From Rhodoferax sp. (lineage in GTDB: Bacteria > Pseudomonadota > Gammaproteobacteria > Burkholderiales > Burkholderiaceae), in assembly GCA_028292075.1 (NCBI GenBank), contig JAQGNA010000424.1:1-5334 (forward strand): 5,334 bases of DNA, written 5' to 3'. Shown piece by piece: positions 1 through 5,334 of this stretch. The position numbers were made by a program, and so were the translations under genes. Each line of letters starts with the position of its first letter. Position 1 is the first letter of the stretch. The notes beneath the pieces are model-generated. The model worked only from the letters and a program-made list of their open reading frames with translations, had not been told where the DNA came from and searched no databases.

Positions 1-932
1 GCCTGCGCGGCTTCCGAGGCCTTCCAGGCGTCGAGGATCTCGCTGCCGGTGGCGGCCCACACGCCCTTGTGCCGCAGCATGTGTTGCAGGGCCTCTTCCA
101 GCGCGCCGATGCGGTAAGGCTGGCCGATCACCCAGGGGTGCAACGAGACCGCCATGACCCGCCCGCCCTCGGTGGCCGACTCCTTGTACAGCAGGTCGAA
201 CTGGTCGCACAGCTGGTCACGAAAGTCGTCCTCGCTGTGGTGGTTCTGCACGAGGATGGTGTGGTCGTCCATGTCGATGGGGTGCGGCATGGCGTGCAAT
301 GGCCCGGCCGGGGTGCGCATGGCAAAGGGCATGTCGTCGTTGACCCAGTCGCACACGTAGTCGAGTCCGGCGCCTGCCAGCAATTCGAGTGTCGACGCCG
401 ACTCGGACTTGGCCGGCGACAGCCAGCCGCGCACGCCCTGGCCCGAGGCCCGGCGCAGGATGTCGAGCGTCTGGTCGATCAGGCCCTTCTCCGCGTCGCG
501 GTCGAGACCGGCGTGGTGCAGGTGGTCCATGTCGAGTCCGTTGGCGATGACTTCCCAGCCGCGCTGGGTGCATTCCTTCAGCAGCGACGGATAGCGCACG
601 GCCACGGCGGCGTTCACCGCCACCGAAGCCGGCACGCCATGCCGCTCCAGCGCCTTCATGATGCGGAAGATGCCGATGCGGTTGCCGTAGTCGCGCAGCG
701 TGTAGTGACGCAGGTCGGGGTAGGCCGTCATCATGGCGCCGGGCGGCTTGAACGGCACGCCTTTCATGTCGAGCGGAAACCATTCCAGCGCCGGCACGAT
801 CCACAGCGCCACGCGGGCGCCGCCGGGCCAGACCACCGGCTTGCGCCGCGGCAGCATGGACCAGTCATAGTGCTGGTGGTCCATGCCGTACCGGCGCAGC
901 GGGTATTCCAGGTACTCGTTCGCAACGCTCAT
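1..932 (-). CDS. PuuE-like polysaccharide-deacetylase-fold hydrolase, second paralogue (3' end outside window)
   Basis: Reading from the ATG at 932-930 gives 310 codons without a stop to the left edge. The family is usually about 300-320 residues, so only the last few are probably missing. Visible landmarks are WPGGAR (35-40), RDYGNR (80-85), a GWEVIANG segment (125-132), YVCD (192-195), NDDMP (198-202), an LHP motif with His265, GQPYR (270-274) and WAATGSEIL near the end. These match the NodB-like barrel branch that holds PuuE allantoinase and HpPgdA-type deacetylases. At the HxxxH metal motif of that fold this protein has Asn131 and Met135, so neither histidine ligand is present; Glu50 sits where NodB enzymes have the catalytic Asp. 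PuuE allantoinases are known to work without metal, so loss of ligands need not mean loss of activity. The start overlaps the stop of the upstream paralogue by 4 nt (ATGA). A cyclic amide or ureide hydrolase is likely; the substrate is unknown. No signal peptide is visible, so it is probably cytoplasmic. Confidence 0.88.
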   Translation of the reverse strand, partial: MSVANEYLEYPLRRYGMDHQHYDWSMLPRRKPVVWPGGARVALWIVPALEWFPLDMKGVPFKPPGAMMTAYPDLRHYTLRDYGNRIGIFRIMKALERHGVPASVAVNAAVAVRYPSLLKECTQRGWEVIANGLDMDHLHHAGLDRDAEKGLIDQTLDILRRASGQGVRGWLSPAKSESASTLELLAGAGLDYVCDWVNDDMPFAMRTPAGPLHAMPHPIDMDDHTILVQNHHSEDDFRDQLCDQFDLLYKESATEGGRVMAVSLHPWVIGQPYRIGALEEALQHMLRHKGVWAATGSEILDAWKASEAAQ

Positions 933-1843
933 GGCGCCTCTCCCACCGGCTGCGCCGCCTTGGCGAACGCGTCGAAATAATGTTCATTGAAATGCGCCGC
1001 GATCTCGCGCCCGGTGGCGAGCCAGACCTTGTCATGGCTGGTGATGTACGACAGCGCCTCCTCGAAAGCCGCCATGCGGTAGGGCATGCCCACCAGGTAC
1101 GGATGCAGTGGAATGCACATCACCGTGCCGGACTCGGCGCCCTCTTCGTAGAGGCGGTCGAACTGCCGCTTCAGGATGTCGGCATAGCGGCGCGGCTGCA
1201 CCAGGTTCACGTTGTAGGCAATGGTGTCGTTCATCTCCAGCGAGTACGGCACGCTGGTGAGTCGGCCCTGCTTCACTTTTACCGGCCCGGGCTGGTCGTC
1301 ATGGAACAGATCACAGACATAGGTGAGGCCCATTTCGGCCACCAGGTCGAGCGTGTTCTCGGTGTACGTCAGGGCCGGCGCGAGCCAGCCGTCGAGCCTC
1401 TGGCCGGTGTGGTTTTTGATGGTGTCGATCGAGTCCTGGATCACCGCGCGTTCCTGCGCCTCGCTCATGCCCATGAGGTAGCGCGTGTTGTAGGTGCCGT
1501 GGGAATAGAACTCCCAGCCGTTGTCGGCGCAGGCCCGGATCACCTCCGGGTGGTGCTCGCACATCGCCACGTTGAGCGACACGCTGCCCCGCACGTTGCA
1601 GCGTTTCATGGCCTCGAGCATGCGCCAGAAGCCGGCCCGGTTGCCGTAGTCGCGGTAGGCATAGTTGAGCACGTCGGGCGCGGGCCGGGCCCAGGCCGTA
1701 CGTGCCGGGTTCTTCGGCGGATTCAGCTCGTAGAACTCGACGTTCGGCGCCACCCAGAAAGCCACCCGCGCACCGCCCGGCCATTCGATCTTCGGCCGGT
1801 TGCGGTAGGGCAAATAATCGTAGAGGCCGGGGTCGCGCTTCAC
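929..1843 (-). CDS. PuuE-like polysaccharide-deacetylase-fold hydrolase, first paralogue
   Basis: This is a complete 304-residue protein with a GTG start (MKRDPGLYDY...). Landmarks are WPGGAR (21-26), RDYGNR (64-69), GWEFYSHGTYN (109-119), GWLAP (152-156), TLDLVAEMGLTYVCD (164-178), HDDQP (181-185), Asp206 in an EMND turn, IPLHP with His247 (244-248), GMPYR (252-256) and a closing VWLATGREIA segment. The order fits the NodB-like barrel subgroup containing PuuE allantoinase and Helicobacter-type peptidoglycan deacetylase. Of the HxxxH metal pair, His115 is kept but the second position is Asn119; Glu36 replaces the usual motif-1 Asp. There is no signal peptide or membrane segment, so a cytoplasmic small-molecule hydrolase (cyclic amide, imide or ureide) is more likely than a cell-wall deacetylase. 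The GTG overlaps the TGA of the cysteine hydrolase gene by 4 nt. The open frame continues upstream to 2584, but only over the neighbouring gene, and similarity begins just after this GTG. It shares many motifs with the next gene but is clearly diverged. The exact reaction is not determinable here. Confidence 0.9.
   Translation of the reverse strand: MKRDPGLYDYLPYRNRPKIEWPGGARVAFWVAPNVEFYELNPPKNPARTAWARPAPDVLNYAYRDYGNRAGFWRMLEAMKRCNVRGSVSLNVAMCEHHPEVIRACADNGWEFYSHGTYNTRYLMGMSEAQERAVIQDSIDTIKNHTGQRLDGWLAPALTYTENTLDLVAEMGLTYVCDLFHDDQPGPVKVKQGRLTSVPYSLEMNDTIAYNVNLVQPRRYADILKRQFDRLYEEGAESGTVMCIPLHPYLVGMPYRMAAFEEALSYITSHDKVWLATGREIAAHFNEHYFDAFAKAAQPVGEAP
940..943 (-). promoter_or_regulatory. Ribosome binding site for the second PuuE-like gene
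   Basis: A GGAG on the minus strand (943-940), within GGGAGAGG, lies 7 nt before the ATG at 932-930, inside the end of the first paralogue. The spacing is the same as at the other junction of this operon, which supports the ATG start in the ATGA overlap. Confidence 0.6.
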
Positions 1844-2526
1844 CGGCCTGCTCCCGTGGACGGTGGCACACGGCGCAGCTGTTCCATGGTTTCCTCGATG
1901 CTCAGCACGTCGGCGTACTTCAGCGCCATGTCGTAGAGATTCGAGAAGTGCGGCGACTCGTGCTTGTCGGCCACGCATTCCTCGGGGACGATGGTGCGGT
2001 AACTGCGCGAAATGCTGTCCACCACCGTGGCGCGCACGCAGCCGGAGGTCGAGCCCCCCGTGACAACGATCGAATCCACGCCGTGGAAGTTGAAGATCGA
2101 ACCCAGGTTGGTTTCGAAGAAGGCAGAGGCCATGCGCTTGTTGATGACGATGTCGCGCACATGGTCGATCTTCAGCCGGTCGTCGAACTCGGCCCTGCGG
2201 CTGCCCACCTTGATGTTCTGCAGCGAGTCCGGCGTGTTGGTGCGAGTGCCCCAGACACCGCAGTCCTCGCCTGATTCCATGTAGGCCACATAGGTCCACA
2301 CCACCGGAAAGTTGCGCGCACGAAACTCTGCCGCGAGCGCGTTGACGTAGTCCAGCTGCTTCGGGTCGGTCTCGTACGCGGTGGCGAATTCGCCGACGCA
2401 GGTGTACGCCTTTTGCAGATCGATGTTGATGAGGGCCGGCATGCGGCCGAAGCCGAAGCGCTTGCGGGTGGGGTTGGCCTTGATCGCCGCGTAGAGTTCG
2501 CGGCCCGTCTTGCTGGAGGTTTCCAT
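1840..2526 (-). CDS. Isochorismatase-like cysteine amidohydrolase (N-carbamoylsarcosine amidase/maleamate amidase-like)
   Basis: This is a complete 228-residue protein, in the usual size range for the family. The catalytic triad can be read directly: Asp36 in ALINIDLQKAY (31-41), Lys130 in VINKRMASAF (127-136) and the nucleophile Cys163 in VVTGGSTSGCVRATVVDS (154-171). The GxSTSGCVRAT form of the cysteine loop is typical of N-carbamoylsarcosine amidase and maleamate amidase relatives rather than of true isochorismatases. Family enzymes hydrolyse amide or carbamoyl groups through a thioester, releasing ammonia (and CO2 from carbamoyl substrates). It is the first gene of a three-gene operon and its stop overlaps the GTG of the next gene. 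The ATG at 2526 has only a weak purine stretch (GAAAGA, 8 nt away). It is preferred over Met29 because the preceding LYAAIKANPTRKRFGFGR segment looks like conserved N-terminal sequence of homologues. It is probably cytoplasmic. The neighbouring PuuE-like genes suggest it acts on the opened product of a cyclic amide or ureide; the precise substrate is unknown. Confidence 0.93.
   Translation of the reverse strand: METSSKTGRELYAAIKANPTRKRFGFGRMPALINIDLQKAYTCVGEFATAYETDPKQLDYVNALAAEFRARNFPVVWTYVAYMESGEDCGVWGTRTNTPDSLQNIKVGSRRAEFDDRLKIDHVRDIVINKRMASAFFETNLGSIFNFHGVDSIVVTGGSTSGCVRATVVDSISRSYRTIVPEECVADKHESPHFSNLYDMALKYADVLSIEETMEQLRRVPPSTGAGR
1851..1854 (-). promoter_or_regulatory. Ribosome binding site deciding the GTG start at 1843
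   Basis: A GGAG on the minus strand (1854-1851) lies 7 nt before the GTG at 1843-1841, inside the last codons of the cysteine hydrolase gene. It supports GTG as the start, despite an upstream open frame, and translational coupling through the GTGA overlap. Confidence 0.6.
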
Positions 2527-2641
2527 TCTTGCGGTCTTTCAAAATGTGGTGAGCAGGCGCCCCCCGCGCGGCCCTACGGAACACAGCCGTGGTGCAGGGG
2601 CCGTTGCGGCCATCCTGCCAAGGGAGGTCTAGTCCGGAATG

Positions 2642-2670
2642 ATCATGCAGCGACCCAATTGTTCTGTCAA
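2642..2670 (-). promoter_or_regulatory. Predicted sigma-70 promoter of the three-hydrolase operon
   Basis: On the minus strand a perfect -35 box TTGACA (2670-2665) is followed after exactly 17 bp by CATGAT (2647-2642), which matches 4 of 6 positions of the -10 consensus including the key A and final T. Transcription would start near 2635, leaving a leader of about 110 nt before the cysteine hydrolase ATG at 2526. The boxes lie in a locally AT-rich patch of an otherwise GC-rich gap, facing the operon. The -35 box lies wholly within an inverted repeat, which suggests regulation. This is a consensus match only. Confidence 0.55.
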
Positions 2671-2679
2671 TAGAACAAT
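2658..2679. promoter_or_regulatory. Palindromic operator candidate over the -35 box
   Basis: The perfect inverted repeat ATTGTTCT (2658-2665) and AGAACAAT (2672-2679) is separated by the 6 bp GTCAAT. Its centre is about 33 bp upstream of the predicted transcription start and it encloses the TTGACA box, a position expected for a repressor that blocks RNA polymerase. GTTCT-N6-AGAAC symmetry recalls sites bound by IclR-family regulators of catabolic operons, but that link is from memory and weak. No regulator gene is in the window. A terminator reading is less likely: the 8-bp stem is AT-rich and no T-run follows on the minus strand. Confidence 0.5.
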
Positions 2680-2758
2680 AGGAAACTCAGCGGCACCGAG
2701 AGACCGCCCGCGCCCGCAGCTGACATGGCACCCCCCCAAATGCCGCGTCTGCCCAGCC

Positions 2759-5334
2759 TCAGATCGGCTCGTTGCGCGCCTCTGCGGCATGCGGGTGCGA
2801 CGCACCCGCGCGCTCGCCCCGCAGCTTGCGACCCATGCGCCGCAGCCACTGCTCCACGTCGTCCACATAGGTGAACACCACCGGCACCACCAGCAGGCTC
2901 AGCACCGTGGAGGTGATGAGGCCGCCGATCACCGCGATGGACATCGGCGAACGGAAACTCGGGTCGGCGGCGCCGAGGCCGATGGCGATGGGCAGCATGC
3001 CGGCGCCCATGGCGAGCGTGGTCATGATGATGGGCCGGGCGCGCTTGTGGCAGGCGTCGAGCAGCGCGTCCCAGCGGCTCATGCCGGGCACGGCGGGGTG
3101 GCCGTCGTGCGCAGGGCGGCCGCGGCGCGCCTCGATGGCGTATTCGACCAGCAGGATCGAGTTCTTCGTGGCGATGCCCATCAGCATGATCAGGCCGATG
3201 AGCGACGGCATCGAGAAGCTCTTCTGCGCCAGCAGCAGGCCGACGAAGGCGCCGCCCAGCGACAGCGGCAGCGCACAGAGAATGGTCACGGGGTGGAGGA
3301 AGTCCTTGAACAGCAGCACCAGCACGATGTAGATGCACAGCACGCCGGTCAACATGGCCAGGCCGAAGCTGGCGAACAGTTCGCCCATGACCTCGGCGTC
3401 GCCGATCTCCACCACCTTGACGCCGGGCGGCAGGCTCTGCACGGCCGGCAGCTTCTGCACCGCCGCCTTCACGTCGCCCAGCGGCAGGCCGGAGAGCTCG
3501 ATCTCGAAGTTGACGTTGCGCGAGCGGTCGTAGCGGTCGATGATGGCCGGGCCGCTGGCCATCTCCAGTGCGGCCACCTGGCTCAGCATGACGGGGCCCC
3601 GCGCGCCGGGCACGGCAAGGCGTTCCAGCACGCTCAGGTCCTTGCGGGCGCTGTCTTCCAGCTTCACGACGATGGGCACCTGCCGCTGCGACAGGTTGAG
3701 CTTGGGCAGCGACACGTCGTAGTCGCCCACGGTGGCGATGCGCAGCGTCTCGCCGATGGCCGCGCTGGTCACGCCCAGGTCGGCCGCGCGGCTGAAGTCG
3801 GGCCGCACCGCGATCTCCGGCCGAACCAGGCTCGCGCTCGATGCCACGCTGCCCAGGCCCTGCACGGTGCGCAGATCCTTCTCCACGGCCAGCGCCGCGG
3901 CCTGCAGCGCCACCGGGTCTTCGCCGGTGAGCACCAGGATGTATTTCTCGCCAGAGCCGCCGAGCCCGACCTTGCTGCGGACGCCCGGCAGGGGCTCCAG
4001 CGCCGCACGGATCTGGTTCTCGATCAATTGCTTCCTCGGCCGGGCGCCGCGCGCGTCGAGCTGCAGCGTGAGCGTGGCCTTGCGGGTCTCGGAGGCGCCG
4101 GCCATGGCGAACGGATCGCCGCCGGCACTGCCGCCGCCGATGGTGGTGTAGATGCTGCTGACATGCGCCACCGCGGCCACCATGGTGCGCGCCTGTTCGG
4201 CCGCTGCACGGGTCTGCGCGAGCGTCGAGCCGGGCGGCAGCTCCAGGTAGACCTGTGTCTGCGAGTTGTCGTCGGGCGGAATGAAGCCGGTGGGCAGCAG
4301 GGGAATGAGCGCCACCGAACCGATGAAGAACAGCGTGGCCGCCACCATGGTCAGCACCCGGTGCTTCAGGCAGGCCGCCGCCCAGCGCATGTAGATGCGC
4401 AGCCAGCCGGCCTCTTTCTCGGCGGTGACGATGGGCTTGAGGATGTAGGCCGCCATCATCGGCGTGAGCACGCGCGCCACCAGCAGCGAGGCGACGACAG
4501 CCAGCGCCGCGGTCCAGCCGAACTGCTTGAAGAACTTGCCGGCGATGCCGCTCATGAACGCCGTGGGCAGGAACACCGCCACCAGCGTGAACGTGGTGGC
4601 GATCACCGCCAGGCCGATCTCGTCGGCCGCCTCCATGGCCGCCTGGTACGGCGACTTGCCCATGCGCAGATGGCGCACGATGTTCTCGACCTCGACGATG
4701 GCATCGTCCACCAGGATGCCGACCACCAGCGACAGCGCCAGCAGCGTGATCACGTTGACCGAGAACCCCAGCAGGTACATGCCGATGAAGGCCGGAATCA
4801 CCGACAGCGGCAGGGCCACCGCCGACACCAGCGTCGCGCGCCAATCGCGCAGGAACAGCCACACCACCACCACGGCCAGGATCGCGCCCTCGTACAGCAG
4901 GTGCATCGAGCCGGTGTATTCCTCTTCCACCGGCTTCACGAAGTTGAAGGCCTCGGTCAGCCTGAGGTCGGGATGCTGCGCCTTCATGTCGGCCAGCGCG
5001 GCCTGCACCGCCGCACCCACCGCCACTTCACTTTCGCCGCGGCTGCGCGCCACCTCGAAGCCGACCACGGGCTTGCCGTCGAGCAACGCGGCGGAGCGCT
5101 GTTCGGCGATGGTGTCGCTCACCGTGGCCACCTGGTCGAGCCGCACATGGCGGCCGTCGGTCAGGGCCACCTGCAGGCTGGCCAGCTGCTCGGCCGACTG
5201 CAGCGTGGCCAGCGTGCGCACCGGTTGCTCGCCGATGCCGATGTCGGCACGGCCGCCGGCGCTTTCGCTCTGCACCTGGCGCAGCTGGCGCGAGATGTCG
5301 GCGGCGGTGGCGTTCAAGGCCTGCAGCTTGAGCG
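2759..5334 (-). CDS. RND (AcrB-like, HAE1-type) multidrug efflux transporter, 5' end outside window
   Basis: The frame is open at the right edge; 857 complete codons are visible, against roughly 1,030-1,060 residues for the family. A TTG at 5317 is inside the gene and is not a credible start. Counting from that codon, hydrophobic helices matching AcrB TM2-TM6 lie at about 143-160, 165-183, 188-207, 235-256 and 264-290, then TM7 near 322-341. A large second periplasmic loop (about 342-648) and TM8-TM12 (650-818) follow. The proton-relay residues are intact: the adjacent Asp204-Asp205 in VVGILVDDAIVEVEN, and Lys718 in MGIATKNSILLVEYA, equivalent to AcrB Asp407/Asp408 and Lys940. The spacing implies about 200 N-terminal residues outside the window. 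The protein should sit in the inner membrane as a trimer and pump amphiphilic compounds or drugs, with an adaptor and an outer-membrane channel probably encoded further right. The loop between TM10 and TM11 has an extra Gly/Pro/His-rich stretch (about 732-746). Substrate range cannot be judged. Confidence 0.95.
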   Translation of the reverse strand, partial: LKLQALNATAADISRQLRQVQSESAGGRADIGIGEQPVRTLATLQSAEQLASLQVALTDGRHVRLDQVATVSDTIAEQRSAALLDGKPVVGFEVARSRGESEVAVGAAVQAALADMKAQHPDLRLTEAFNFVKPVEEEYTGSMHLLYEGAILAVVVVWLFLRDWRATLVSAVALPLSVIPAFIGMYLLGFSVNVITLLALSLVVGILVDDAIVEVENIVRHLRMGKSPYQAAMEAADEIGLAVIATTFTLVAVFLPTAFMSGIAGKFFKQFGWTAALAVVASLLVARVLTPMMAAYILKPIVTAEKEAGWLRIYMRWAAACLKHRVLTMVAATLFFIGSVALIPLLPTGFIPPDDNSQTQVYLELPPGSTLAQTRAAAEQARTMVAAVAHVSSIYTTIGGGSAGGDPFAMAGASETRKATLTLQLDARGARPRKQLIENQIRAALEPLPGVRSKVGLGGSGEKYILVLTGEDPVALQAAALAVEKDLRTVQGLGSVASSASLVRPEIAVRPDFSRAADLGVTSAAIGETLRIATVGDYDVSLPKLNLSQRQVPIVVKLEDSARKDLSVLERLAVPGARGPVMLSQVAALEMASGPAIIDRYDRSRNVNFEIELSGLPLGDVKAAVQKLPAVQSLPPGVKVVEIGDAEVMGELFASFGLAMLTGVLCIYIVLVLLFKDFLHPVTILCALPLSLGGAFVGLLLAQKSFSMPSLIGLIMLMGIATKNSILLVEYAIEARRGRPAHDGHPAVPGMSRWDALLDACHKRARPIIMTTLAMGAGMLPIAIGLGAADPSFRSPMSIAVIGGLITSTVLSLLVVPVVFTYVDDVEQWLRRMGRKLRGERAGASHPHAAEARNEPI

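Noticed and set aside
69..980. Open frame of 303 codons on the plus strand
   Set aside because: It lies antisense to the second PuuE-like gene, has low-complexity His/Val/Arg/Gly-rich composition and no recognisable motif, and is a by-product of GC-rich codon bias. The minus-strand protein has clear family motifs.
980..1936. Open frame of 318 codons on the plus strand
   Set aside because: It is antisense to the first PuuE-like gene and runs into the cysteine hydrolase. It has no family motif and biased Arg/His/Val composition.
1844..2584. N-terminal extension of the first PuuE-like gene up to an ATG at 2584, which would make a 551-residue protein
   Set aside because: The extra part is an out-of-frame reading of the cysteine hydrolase gene, with no motif. 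Similarity to the PuuE-like family begins right after the GTG at 1843, which has its own GGAG site.
2658..2758. Terminator after the efflux gene
   Set aside because: Only short imperfect stems (for example GCGG...CCGC near 2690-2707) and no T-run after them on the minus strand. The perfect palindrome at 2658-2679 fits an operator better. Read-through from the efflux gene cannot be excluded.
2667..4862. Second long minus-strand frame (731 codons) inside the efflux gene
   Set aside because: It is an out-of-frame reading of the RND gene with Arg/Ala/Gly/His-rich low-complexity sequence. The other frame has transmembrane helices and proton-relay residues.
5315..5317. TTG at 5317-5315 as the start of the efflux gene
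   Set aside because: The frame stays open upstream to the window edge with family-like sequence. The distance to the Asp-Asp motif shows about 200 N-terminal residues, including TM1, would be missing.
1..5334. RNA genes, insertion sequences, CRISPR arrays
   Set aside because: No tRNA- or rRNA-like segment, transposase, terminal inverted repeat or regularly spaced repeat was seen. Coding sequence fills nearly the whole window.

Overview
The window is GC-rich proteobacterial DNA in which every supported gene lies on the minus strand, so it reads right to left. Strong third-position G/C bias, long antisense open frames and the look of the proteins suggest a betaproteobacterium of the Comamonadaceae type (Variovorax/Acidovorax-like). 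That placement is inferred from general resemblance, not from a marker gene.

Right part (2759-5334): the C-terminal four fifths of an RND-superfamily, AcrB-like (HAE1-type) proton-driven efflux transporter. Its first roughly 200 residues lie beyond the right edge. The gene ends at 2759, and about 230 bp without a convincing gene follow.

Gap (2527-2758): an AT-rich island in this GC-rich window holds a perfect 8-bp inverted repeat with a 6-bp spacer. A consensus -35 box (TTGACA) sits in its centre, with a reasonable -10 box 17 bp downstream. This looks like a repressor- or activator-controlled promoter for the three-gene unit to the left, and it marks that unit as separate from the efflux gene.

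Left part (1-2526): a tight operon of three hydrolase genes. It starts with an isochorismatase-like cysteine amidohydrolase (228 aa, Asp36/Lys130/Cys163 triad). Two diverged paralogues of the polysaccharide-deacetylase/PuuE-allantoinase fold follow (304 aa, and at least 310 aa cut by the left edge). Both junctions are 4-nt stop/start overlaps (GTGA and ATGA), each with a GGAG ribosome site 7 nt before the start, so the three proteins are probably translationally coupled and made together. The second paralogue begins at 932 and runs off the left end without a stop.

The fold combination suggests a small catabolic module: ring opening of a cyclic amide (imide, ureide or hydantoin) by one or both PuuE-like proteins, then release of ammonia from the open-chain amide or carbamoyl product by the cysteine hydrolase. 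The substrate cannot be read from the sequence. The two PuuE-like proteins differ at metal-ligand positions: one keeps one of two histidines, the other keeps neither. This makes the pair the most interesting part of the window.
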